From the NCBI RefSeq assembly GCF_947490415.1, contig NZ_CANLGX010000004.1, forward strand, positions 186,001 to 250,000: a stretch of DNA of 64,000 nt. Direction: 5' to 3'. Under the pieces are notes generated by a model. The model searched no databases. It was given only the letters and a program-made list of their open reading frames with translations, and was not told the DNA's origin. The translations under genes were made by a program, and so were the position numbers. Origin of the DNA: an uncultured Eudoraea sp. Its GTDB lineage: Bacteria; Bacteroidota; Bacteroidia; Flavobacteriales; Flavobacteriaceae. Positions 42,119 through 49,807 of the stretch are shown piece by piece (positions within the stretch are counted from its first letter, which is position 1; each line of letters begins with the position of its first letter).

Positions 42119-42895
42119 ATGATAAAATTCTTTCGTAAAATTAGACAACAACTACTAACTGAAAATAAACTGGGTAAATATCTGATTTATGCATTTGGAG
42201 AGATAGTCCTTGTGGTAATCGGTATCTTAATTGCGCTGCAAATCAACAATTCCAACGAAGATCAAAAACTACGAAACCAAGAATTACATTATTTAAAAAA
42301 CTTAAAAACAGACCTAAATTTAAACATCTCTGAATTAGACAAGTACATCGACATTAGAAATTCCAGAATTGAATCTGCCAATTATGTACTAGAACATTTT
42401 GAAGGTAAGCCCTTAACAGATTTAAACGCTTTTGCCTTTCATACCACAAACATTTATATCTGGCAGAAATTTTCTCAACACGACAATACTTTTCAGGAAC
42501 TCATTAATTCAGGGAATTTGACCCTGATTTCTAACGATACCATAAAAAATGGACTTCTTAATCTTCAAGCATTATATAAAAAGTTAAAAAATGAAGAAGA
42601 ACATTTTAGATTTGACGCAGAAATATTATTATACGAGCCCTCTTATGGGGTATTAGATCTAAATCCAATTGTCAAAAACTTTACTTATCAAGTTACTAAT
42701 GGAGAGGCGGGCGTAAATATAGAATTACCCAAAGCAAATTATGAAACCATGTTACAAGATCTTAAACAGAAGAATGGCTTCGTAATGGCTGTATATGAAT
42801 TCTCGGTTATGAATACACAATTTACTGAAATGAAGAGCATGTGTAATTCAATAATTGCATTAATTGATAATGAATTAAACGATGAAGAACGATGA
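42119..42895 (+). CDS. DUF6090 membrane-anchored protein
   Basis: A 258-residue protein with the full DUF6090 opening: MIKFFRKIRQQLLTENKLGK, the Tyr-rich YLIYAFGEIVLVVIGILIAL membrane helix and QINNSNEDQKLRNQELHYL. The rest is a probably periplasmic helical domain with NTFQELINSGNLTLIS. The family is abundant in Flavobacteriaceae and often present in many paralogues, without a known function. A truncated second copy of its 5' end is present at 44643-44700. Compare CS14 upstream: ACCAACCAAC before the ATG is shared by both copies. Confidence 0.88.
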   Translation: MIKFFRKIRQQLLTENKLGKYLIYAFGEIVLVVIGILIALQINNSNEDQKLRNQELHYLKNLKTDLNLNISELDKYIDIRNSRIESANYVLEHFEGKPLTDLNAFAFHTTNIYIWQKFSQHDNTFQELINSGNLTLISNDTIKNGLLNLQALYKKLKNEEEHFRFDAEILLYEPSYGVLDLNPIVKNFTYQVTNGEAGVNIELPKANYETMLQDLKQKNGFVMAVYEFSVMNTQFTEMKSMCNSIIALIDNELNDEER

Positions 42896-42939
42896 TCAAA
42901 AAAATTACGGAATTTTCATATTCAAGACCGATAGAGGTA
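42896..42939 (+). repeat. attC-like site CS15 (right end only)
   Basis: TTCAAGACCGATAGAGGTA shows the right-end pattern with GAT in place of GTT. GATAGAGGTA (42930-42939) is matched at 8 of 10 positions in reverse complement by TACCGCTAAC (44480-44489) at the stop of the GT39-like gene. A left arm is not clear in the 35 nt available. Confidence 0.4.
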
Positions 42940-42949
42940 ATTTAAAAGA

Positions 42950-44488
42950 ATGCAATCGAATTCAATGGCAAAAAAAGCATTAATTTTAGCTGGCTTTATA
43001 ATTTTAAAGTTTCTACTTCAAACCATTTTAATAAGCCCTGAATACGACTTACAAAGAGATGAGTATCTTTATCTTGATTTAGGGCATCATTTGGCTTGGG
43101 GGTATTTATCCGTCCCTCCTTTAACTTCCTGGATTTCTGGAATTATTTATCTTTTAGGAAATTCGGTTTTTTGGGTTAAATTCTTCCCCTCCCTGTTTGG
43201 AGCTTTGACCATTATCGTGGTTTGGAAAACTATTGAAGAATTAAAAGGGAGTTTATTTGCCCTGATATTAGGTGCAACATGTGTTTTATTTTCTTCACTT
43301 TTAAGACTTAACACGCTATATCAACCGAACTCTTTTGACGTTTTAAGCTGGACAACTTTATTCTTTATCATCATTAAATATTTCAACACTGAAAAGCAAA
43401 AATGGCTTTTTATCGCTGCCATAGTATTTGCTTTCGGGTTTCTGAACAAATACAATATTGTATTTTTACTTTTAGGCTTATTACCCGCCATTTTATTAAC
43501 TGAACAGCGCAAAGTATTCCTTAAAAAAGAAATATACTTTGCCGTCATTCTAGGATTGCTTTTCATTGCTCCTAACCTTTTGTGGCAATACAACAATAAT
43601 TTCCCTGTTATTCATCATCTTAAAGAGCTATCAGACACACAACTGGTAAATGTTGACCGACTTGATTTTTTAAAATCACAAGTTTTGTTTTTTATTGGTT
43701 CTTTATTCGTGATTATTTCAGCTTTATATGCTTTGCTTTTTTATAAACCCTTTAAAAAATATAGAACATTCTTTTGGACATTCTTTTTTATACTCATAGT
43801 TTTTATTTTTTTCAAAGCTAAAGACTACTATGCTATTGGACTTTATCCTGTTTACATTGCATTTGGTTCTGTTTTTATTGCCGATATTTTAAAGGATGGA
43901 TGGAAAGTTTATTTGCAACCTATGGCTATAACTATTCCAGTCTTGTTTTTTATTCCAATGTACAATATTGCATTCCCAAATAAAAGTCCTCAATATATCA
44001 TTGAGCATTCTAATAAATACAAGGATTTGGGCTTACTTCGCTGGGAAGACGGTAAAGACCATTTGATACCACAAGATTATGCTGATATGCTTGGATGGAA
44101 AGAATTAGCTAAGAAAGTGGATTCCATTTATTTAAAGACACCCAATCCTAGCCAAACACTTATACTTTGCGACAACTATGGTCAGGCAGGAGCTATTAAT
44201 TATTATACGACTGGGGAAATAAAGGCCGTTTCCTTTAATGCAGACTATATTAACTGGTTTAATCTTGAGCCACAATATATTAATCTCATCAGGATTATAA
44301 GCTATAAAGAAAAAGATGATGAATTTAAAAAAACCGCTCCGTATTTTAATTCCGCCGTTCTGGCTGATTCCATTTCAAATAAGTATGCGAGGGAATACAA
44401 AACAATGATATTTGTTTTTACAACAGCTAAAGTTGATGTCAATAGAATAATAAAAAGTGAAATTGAAGAAGTGAAAAACTACCGCTAA
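42950..44488 (+). CDS. GT39/ArnT-like membrane glycosyltransferase
   Basis: A 512-residue polytopic protein with about eleven hydrophobic segments, a PMT/ArnT-type lipid-linked sugar transferase. The first external loop has the acidic catalytic motif YDLQRDEYLYLDLGHHLAWG and VPPLTSWISG; later helices include GFLNKYNIVFLLLGLLPAI and AKDYYAIGLYPVYIAFGSVF, the KDYY motif of this group. The C-terminal 100 residues are a soluble periplasmic domain. It probably moves a sugar from a polyprenyl carrier to a protein or lipid. Start 42950 is the first of two ATGs (Met6 at 42965 is the other). Its stop TAA is inside the left end of CS16. Confidence 0.87.
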   Translation: MQSNSMAKKALILAGFIILKFLLQTILISPEYDLQRDEYLYLDLGHHLAWGYLSVPPLTSWISGIIYLLGNSVFWVKFFPSLFGALTIIVVWKTIEELKGSLFALILGATCVLFSSLLRLNTLYQPNSFDVLSWTTLFFIIIKYFNTEKQKWLFIAAIVFAFGFLNKYNIVFLLLGLLPAILLTEQRKVFLKKEIYFAVILGLLFIAPNLLWQYNNNFPVIHHLKELSDTQLVNVDRLDFLKSQVLFFIGSLFVIISALYALLFYKPFKKYRTFFWTFFFILIVFIFFKAKDYYAIGLYPVYIAFGSVFIADILKDGWKVYLQPMAITIPVLFFIPMYNIAFPNKSPQYIIEHSNKYKDLGLLRWEDGKDHLIPQDYADMLGWKELAKKVDSIYLKTPNPSQTLILCDNYGQAGAINYYTTGEIKAVSFNADYINWFNLEPQYINLIRIISYKEKDDEFKKTAPYFNSAVLADSISNKYAREYKTMIFVFTTAKVDVNRIIKSEIEEVKNYR

Positions 44489-44830
44489 CAAAGTGTATAG
44501 AACAAAGCTGGTAAGTGCAAAACCAAAGAGTGGTTTCTTCTTTATAAAGTTCCACCAAACTTTTAATTTGGCTTGAAAAATAGAAGAAACAAAATATAAA
44601 AATTCGGCTCTGTGCTATTCCGATAGCCTTCGGGATCGGGATAACCAACCAACAAAACAATGATAAAATTCTTTAGAGGACGGAGCGTTAAGAGGGCAGA
44701 ATGAAATAATCTTTGAGATAGAATACAACGAAGGTTAAAAACATGTATAGCTTATTTCGGCTGAATTCCTAATAAGATTTCATTGCAATTTGGCTACCTT
44801 TCGGTTACGGCGGAAAAATCCCTTAACAAG
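44480..44830 (+). repeat. composite of attC-like remnants (CS16) with a palindrome and a gene fragment
   Basis: TACCGCTAACAAAGTGTATAG (left 21 bases shortened here as CCGCTAACAAAGTGTATAG) gives a clear left end at the stop of the GT39-like gene. CCGATAGCCTTCGGGATCGG (44620-44639) is a degenerate copy of the CCCGATAGCTATCGGG palindrome. From 44745 to 44823 the sequence closely follows the interior of CS1 (TGAATTCCTAAT, TTCATTGCAATTTG, ACGGCGGAAAA) and then stops matching just before the expected right end. The gap thus looks like several partly deleted sites. Confidence 0.5.
44643..44704 (+). pseudogene. 5' fragment of a second DUF6090 gene
   Basis: ATGATAAAATTCTTT at 44660 starts MIKFFRGRSVKRAE and then stops. 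The first residues equal the DUF6090 opening MIKFFR, and the 10 bases ACCAACCAAC upstream and 15 bases from ATG are identical to the intact gene at 42103-42133. Homology ends after about 31 nt. I read it as a truncated copy lost through recombination. Confidence 0.55.
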
Positions 44831-44990
44831 AATTAGAGCAATCTTAGACAGCAAAACATAAATAGACGATATGGAAAAACACTATAAGAATATTGGCAAA
44901 CTCTTTTTATGAACAACAGAAGCAAAATCGATCTGGCCAGAGAGGGCTTCAGGGAAGGACATTTTGTAGTTATTAAAGCACAAAAACACA

Positions 44991-46142
44991 ATGGCAATTA
45001 ACATAGTTATAGGAGACCTTGTCGATAAAAATATTGAAATGGCGGAACGAAAAGGTATTGGGCATCCTGATACCATTTGCGATTACGTAACAGAACAAAT
45101 TTCCATTGAACTCAGCAAATATTATTTGAAAGAGTTTGGTGCGATAATGCATCACAATGTTGACAAAGCCCTTTTAATAGGTGGACAATCGAAGCCAGCT
45201 TATAAGGGCGGAAAAATAATTAAACCCATTTCGCTGATAATTGCAGGCAGGGGTACACACCAGGTAAGGGATAAAATAATTCCGGTTGAAGAAATTGCGG
45301 TTGAAACCGCAAAAAAGTGGCTACGGAAAAATATCCGGCATCTTGATGTTTCAAGAGATGTCCAGATTACCTCAAAAATACGTCCGGGAAGTACTGATTT
45401 AGTTGAACTGTTCAACCGTTTTGGGAAAGGTGAAATTCCACTGGCAAATGATACATCATTCGGTGCGGGCTTTTATCCCACTACCTTTCTGCAAGATAGC
45501 ATCATTAAGATTGAGGAATTATTAAATGCCCAATCCACAAAAAATATATTTCCTTTTATTGGAGAAGACATAAAGGTGATGGGCGTAAAAGACCATTCGA
45601 AAAATTATTTTACAATCGCAATTGCCATGATTGATAAATATATTGCTGATTTGAATGACTATGTTTCTAAAATCAAACAGCTAAAAGAATTTGTCCTCAC
45701 AACGTTACTTTTAACCGATACAACTATTTATATTAATACAGCTGACAACTATCTTCATGAAAGCATCTACCTGACAGTAACTGGCACAAGTGCAGAAAGT
45801 GGTGATGATGGACAGGTAGGCCGAGGAAATCGTATCAACGGATTAATTACTCCTTATTACCCAATGAGTTTGGAGGCAACAGCAGGCAAAAATCCTGTAA
45901 GTCATATCGGTAAAATTTACAATTACTTTGCAATGGATTTGAGCCGTGCTATTGTTAAAAATAATTTTGCTGATGAAGCCCTTGTTTTTATCGTATCTCA
46001 AATTGGTAAACCCATTAATGAACCCCAATTAATGCATTTTAAACTGAAAAATATTAGAGTAGACAAAGAACAAATTGAAGATTTAGCAAAAGAAAAACTC
46101 ATCGGGCTTAATAAATACTGGAAGAGGATAATCAATGTATAA
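44991..46142 (+). CDS. archaeal-type methionine adenosyltransferase (SAM synthetase)
   Basis: A 383-residue protein of the archaeal-type MAT family, not the usual bacterial MetK. Markers are the opening AERKGIGHPDTICDYVTEQI, the metal/phosphate part MHHNVDKALLIGGQSKPAY, IIAGRGTHQV, IRPGSTDLVELFNR, the catalytic loop ANDTSFGAGFYP, the long TGTSAESGDDGQVGRGNRIN (ligand site, the classical P-loop substitute) and LEATAGKNPVSHIGKIYN. It makes S-adenosylmethionine from ATP and methionine. Length is slightly below the archaeal norm of about 400. It is followed by a strong terminator and by a SAM-dependent methyltransferase gene. An archaeal-type enzyme in this phylum suggests horizontal origin. Confidence 0.93.
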   Translation: MAINIVIGDLVDKNIEMAERKGIGHPDTICDYVTEQISIELSKYYLKEFGAIMHHNVDKALLIGGQSKPAYKGGKIIKPISLIIAGRGTHQVRDKIIPVEEIAVETAKKWLRKNIRHLDVSRDVQITSKIRPGSTDLVELFNRFGKGEIPLANDTSFGAGFYPTTFLQDSIIKIEELLNAQSTKNIFPFIGEDIKVMGVKDHSKNYFTIAIAMIDKYIADLNDYVSKIKQLKEFVLTTLLLTDTTIYINTADNYLHESIYLTVTGTSAESGDDGQVGRGNRINGLITPYYPMSLEATAGKNPVSHIGKIYNYFAMDLSRAIVKNNFADEALVFIVSQIGKPINEPQLMHFKLKNIRVDKEQIEDLAKEKLIGLNKYWKRIINV

Positions 46143-46166
46143 AATGCATTGGCATGCATTTTATAC
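46137..46166 (+). terminator. terminator of the SAM synthetase gene
   Basis: GTATAAAATGCA (46137-46148) and TGCATTTTATAC (46155-46166) form a perfect 12-bp stem around TTGGCA. The stop codon lies in the left arm. The loop and inner stem match the hairpin at 35725-35738. Confidence 0.65.
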
Positions 46167-46267
46167 TAACTATTATATGTAATTTGATAAATGAATGAAA
46201 CAGGGGGGAAATTGGAATTGAATATTTGAACCTGCTGAAAGGCTAGTTCAAACGAGAAAACTTTCAA

Positions 46268-47173
46268 ATGGCAGAACAAAAAGATTTAGATTTTACGTAC
46301 TCCACTATCGACAAGATATTCCGTTTGAGCATGGGGGAAACTGGGGATTACAGCGGAGCAAAATATGATGGTGATTTTTCGATGTCATTGGAAGAAGCTC
46401 AAAAGGCAAAACACAAATTCATAGCAGATAGTCTTAATATTACCAAAGGAAGCAAAGTGCTTGACATGGCCTGTGGTTGGGCACCTTTTATGAATTATAT
46501 TATTCATGAAAGAGGTTCAGAAAGTATTGGTTTAACACTCTCACAAGGGCAGGCTGATGCCTGTCAGAAGAATGGTTATAATGTGATGGTTAAAGATTGT
46601 CGCTATGTAAAAAAGGAGGACTTTGGAGCTTTTGATGCCATTTCCTGTATTGGGGGATTGGAGCATTTTTGTTCTGTAAAAGAATGGCAAGCAGGCAAAC
46701 AGGAAGACGTTTATCGCGATTTTTTTAAAACACTCTATGATTTGTTGCCGGTTGGCGGTCGGTTTTATATGCAAACCATGACCTTCAGCAAGAATATGAT
46801 TGAATTTGAGGAGCTGGACGTGAATGCTAAAAAAGGATCTACGGCCTATGTGATGGCGCTCATGGTAAAACAGTTCCCCGGTTCCTGGCTTCCTTACGGA
46901 CCTGAGATGGTCATAAAATGTGCAAAACCCGGATTCAAACTAATTTCCCAAAGTAGCGGTAGGTTAGATTATATAGAAACCATTGCTCAATGGCGGAAGA
47001 AATTCAGAAAATTTCATCTTAAAAAATATTGGCTTTACCTATCCCTCATTCCAAGATATTTTTCAGATATGGAATTTAGACACCTGGTCGCTATTTTCAA
47101 AGTAAGCCCCAACAAGGTCTGTTTTGAAAAAGAGGTAATGGATCATTACCGATTGGTTTTTGAAAAAGTTTAG
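46268..47173 (+). CDS. cyclopropane-fatty-acid-synthase-like SAM methyltransferase
   Basis: A 301-residue class I methyltransferase of the CFA/mycolic acid cyclopropane synthase branch. The N-terminal part has the YSGAKYDGDFSMSLEEAQKAK opening, shown as SGAKYDGDFSMSLEEAQKAK, equivalent to the substrate-gate FYxxxLG..YTYS..F region of the family. SAM motif I is KVLDMACGWAPFMNYI, then ESIGLTLSQGQADAC (the GxTLS motif) and GGLEHFCSV in the position of motif post-II. The C-terminal part contains MQTMTFSK. Substrates may be unsaturated lipids or a small molecule. The gene follows the SAM synthetase by 125 nt, past its terminator, and precedes the MFS gene by 14 nt. Confidence 0.87.
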   Translation: MAEQKDLDFTYSTIDKIFRLSMGETGDYSGAKYDGDFSMSLEEAQKAKHKFIADSLNITKGSKVLDMACGWAPFMNYIIHERGSESIGLTLSQGQADACQKNGYNVMVKDCRYVKKEDFGAFDAISCIGGLEHFCSVKEWQAGKQEDVYRDFFKTLYDLLPVGGRFYMQTMTFSKNMIEFEELDVNAKKGSTAYVMALMVKQFPGSWLPYGPEMVIKCAKPGFKLISQSSGRLDYIETIAQWRKKFRKFHLKKYWLYLSLIPRYFSDMEFRHLVAIFKVSPNKVCFEKEVMDHYRLVFEKV

Positions 47174-47187
47174 CGATAAAGCTGAGT

Positions 47188-48378
47188 ATGAAAAATTTTA
47201 GAATAACCCTTCCTGTAATCGTATTCTCCCAGTTCTGTGGCATATCGCTTTGGTTTGCCAGTAATGGTGTGATGAACGACCTTATCACAAATTTCAACCT
47301 TAATAATAGTGCTCTTGGGCACTTAACCTCAGCCGTCCAATTTGGCTTTATTACAGGTACATTGCTCTTTGCAATCTTGACGATCGCGGACCGCTTTTCG
47401 CCTTCAAAAGTATTCTTGATTAGTGCATTACTTGGAGCATTGTTCAATATATGTGTTATTTGGGAAGGTAATAGTTTGACAAGTCTGCTTTCATTTAGAT
47501 TCTTAACCGGATTTTTTCTTGCCGGTATTTACCCCGTGGGAATGAAAATTGCCGCGGATTATTATGAAAAAGGACTTGGAAAATCGTTTGGGTTTTTGGT
47601 GGGGGCACTGGTCATTGGCACAGCGCTTCCTCATTTATTGAAGGGGATAACCGAAGTCTTTTCATGGAAATCAGTGTTATTCACAACTTCAGCACTGGCA
47701 ATGCTTGGTGGTTTTTTGATGATTGCCCTTGTTCCCAACGGGCCCTATAGGAAACCTGGGGTAAACATTGATTTATCTGCTTTCTTTAAGGTGTTTCGCA
47801 ATAGTAATTTTCGTAAAGCCGCTTTTGGATATTTCGGGCATATGTGGGAGTTGTATGCCTTTTGGGCCTTTGTTCCTGTTATGTTGAAAACATACAACAA
47901 TTTACATCCTCAAACTGGGTTTAATATTCCGGTCTGGTCTTTCCTGATCATCGCAATTGGTGGATTGGCTTGTGTTCTTGCAGGATATATTGCCAAAATA
48001 GTTGGAACAAAACGAACTGCATTTATAGCGCTACTCCTATCGTGTGTATGTTGCCTTATTTCGCCATGGATTTTTGATGTTAACTTTGAAAGTTTGTTTA
48101 TTTCTTTTCTTCTTTTTTGGGGCGCAGTAGTTATTGCCGACTCGCCTCTTTTCTCCACATTGGTGGCGCAAAATGCATCTCCTGAACTTAAAGGGACAGC
48201 ACTTACAATAGTTAACTGCATTGGCTTTTCAGTAACCATTGTCAGCATTCAAATAATTAATGGAATGAGAGAACTAACCAATTCAAATAGCATTTACGCT
48301 CTGCTAGCTGTAGGCCCCGTATTGGCACTGATTGCATTAAGCAGAAAAAATAAAATAACAGCACCCAACAGTGCATAA
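47188..48378 (+). CDS. MFS-family transporter
   Basis: A 396-residue major facilitator with 12 hydrophobic segments. The first half has FSQFCGISLWFASNGVMNDL, then the loop-2/3 type DRFSPSKVFLISALLGALFN (the A motif is degenerate) and FRLTG-type helix LLSFRFLTGFFLAGIYPVGM with the KIAADYYEKGLGK loop. The substrate is not known; the family includes drug and sugar exporters. It starts 14 nt after the methyltransferase stop, so the two are likely one transcription unit. Its stop lies inside the small attC-like site CS17 (CAACAGTGCATAA). Confidence 0.88.
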   Translation: MKNFRITLPVIVFSQFCGISLWFASNGVMNDLITNFNLNNSALGHLTSAVQFGFITGTLLFAILTIADRFSPSKVFLISALLGALFNICVIWEGNSLTSLLSFRFLTGFFLAGIYPVGMKIAADYYEKGLGKSFGFLVGALVIGTALPHLLKGITEVFSWKSVLFTTSALAMLGGFLMIALVPNGPYRKPGVNIDLSAFFKVFRNSNFRKAAFGYFGHMWELYAFWAFVPVMLKTYNNLHPQTGFNIPVWSFLIIAIGGLACVLAGYIAKIVGTKRTAFIALLLSCVCCLISPWIFDVNFESLFISFLLFWGAVVIADSPLFSTLVAQNASPELKGTALTIVNCIGFSVTIVSIQIINGMRELTNSNSIYALLAVGPVLALIALSRKNKITAPNSA

Positions 48379-48416
48379 AAGGCATTAGAACGTTTTTTTA
48401 TACGAAACGTTAGAGG
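48364..48416 (+). repeat. attC-like site CS17 (short)
   Basis: The left end is CCCAACAGTGCATAAAA and the right end is TTTTATACGAAACGTTAGAGG. GTGCATAAAA pairs with TTTTATAC. It overlaps the MFS stop. The aminotransferase ATG lies 25 nt after the core GTT. At 53 nt it is one of the smallest. Confidence 0.5.
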
Positions 48417-48433
48417 GAATAAAAATATTATTT

Positions 48434-49660
48434 ATGTACAGAAAGGTCGAAGAATCACAAACCTTATTAATAAATACCCAATCCAAAAATCTAGCCGCTC
48501 AAAATAAGGAGCTGATAAAATTCGGATTTGGGCAGTCCCCTTTTCTACCTCCGAAACAAGTTATGGATGAACTGAAGTCTGCCGTTCATCACAAGGAATA
48601 TTCCTCAGTTCAGGGAGATCTGGAGTTAAGACAATATATGGCAGATTTTCACAAAGCACACAATGGTCTTACTGTTTTGGCCGATGATATATTGATAGGT
48701 CCTGGATCAAAAGTTTTAATTTTTAATACCTTAATGGCTTTCGAAAAGGCCGATGTCTTTATCCCAACTCCTGCCTGGGTTTCTTACGGACCACAAGCCA
48801 AACTTGCCGGACATAACATTATACAGCTCCCAACGGATTTCGACCAAAAATGGAGAATTAGTGCAGAAAGTCTCAAGAAAGCATCGAAACACAAATCACA
48901 TAAAGCTACCATTTTGATATTGAACTACCCCGGTAACCCAGATGGATTAACCTACTCGAAGGGCGAATTAAAGGAAATTGCCAACCAGGCCCGAATCCAA
49001 AATATATATGTTATATCAGATGAAATATATGGTCTGCTTAACCATGACCTAAACCACAAATCTTTTGCGAATTATTATCCCGAAAAAACAATCACGACCA
49101 CAGGATTATCTAAATGGTGCGGTGCAGGAGGGTGGCGATTTGGCGCTGTTTTTTTACCCAATGAAATTGAGTCAGACTTAAAAAAAACTATGATAGGTAT
49201 AGGTTCTGAAACTTACTCTTGTGCCCCAACACCAGTGCAAATAGCAGCCAGGACTGCCTATAAAAATTTTCAGGACATTTCATGGTATATCAAATGGCAG
49301 GTTAATATACTCAGCCAAATTGGAAATTACTGCTCTGACAATCTGAATTCTTCCGGTATTCGAGTTCATAATCCCCAAGGTGGATTCTATATTTTTCCAG
49401 ATTTCTCACTTCACCAGGAAAAATTGCATGCCGCAGGGATAAAAACCTCAAATGATTTATGTTCAACACTATTAAAAGATACAGGTGTCGTGTTATTACC
49501 TGCCCATGCATTTGGATTTGAAGAAAATTATTTAGCGGCGAGATTGGCATATGTGGATTTTATTCCACCCCTGGAGAACAGCCACTTTGATGTAGAAAAG
49601 AATTGCCCGAAAGTGAAAATCGGAATTGATGCCATAATAAAATGGATCGAAAATATTTAA
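48434..49660 (+). CDS. PLP-dependent class I/II aminotransferase
   Basis: A 408-residue fold-type I aminotransferase. Visible are the substrate region FGFGQSPFLPP, the phosphate-binding GPGSKVLIFNTL, the Tyr ring-stack PAWVSYGP, LNYPGNPDGLTY with the conserved Asn168, the PLP-nitrogen Asp196 in ISDEIYG, the Schiff-base Lys227 in TTTGLSKWCG and GAGGWRFGAVF with the phosphate Arg. The C-terminal NPQGGFYIFPDFS is the usual substrate-carboxylate region. The donor and acceptor are unknown (aspartate/aromatic/alanine types are close relatives). It follows CS17 by 25 nt. Confidence 0.9.
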   Translation: MYRKVEESQTLLINTQSKNLAAQNKELIKFGFGQSPFLPPKQVMDELKSAVHHKEYSSVQGDLELRQYMADFHKAHNGLTVLADDILIGPGSKVLIFNTLMAFEKADVFIPTPAWVSYGPQAKLAGHNIIQLPTDFDQKWRISAESLKKASKHKSHKATILILNYPGNPDGLTYSKGELKEIANQARIQNIYVISDEIYGLLNHDLNHKSFANYYPEKTITTTGLSKWCGAGGWRFGAVFLPNEIESDLKKTMIGIGSETYSCAPTPVQIAARTAYKNFQDISWYIKWQVNILSQIGNYCSDNLNSSGIRVHNPQGGFYIFPDFSLHQEKLHAAGIKTSNDLCSTLLKDTGVVLLPAHAFGFEENYLAARLAYVDFIPPLENSHFDVEKNCPKVKIGIDAIIKWIENI

Positions 49661-49663
49661 ACC

Positions 49664-49794
49664 TCCTTGTATAAATGTATATAAGAAATAGCTGCAGGGC
49701 CAAGTTAACAAAGCTTGCACTTTTTTAATACATTTATAATATCCGAAAAGATTGCTGCTGTCAAAACGATACTTTTCAAGCACAAACCCTTAAC
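49664..49794 (+). repeat. attC-like site CS18
   Basis: The sequence runs from ACCTCCTTGTATAAATG to CACAAACCCTTAACTAC. The interior 29 nt at 49709-49737 match CS12 with one difference, and further pieces (AAATAGCTG, AAAAGATTG) agree. The right end uses CTT in place of GTT. The next gene starts 19 nt after the core. Confidence 0.5.
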
Positions 49795-49807
49795 TACTGT
49801 TAACTGA

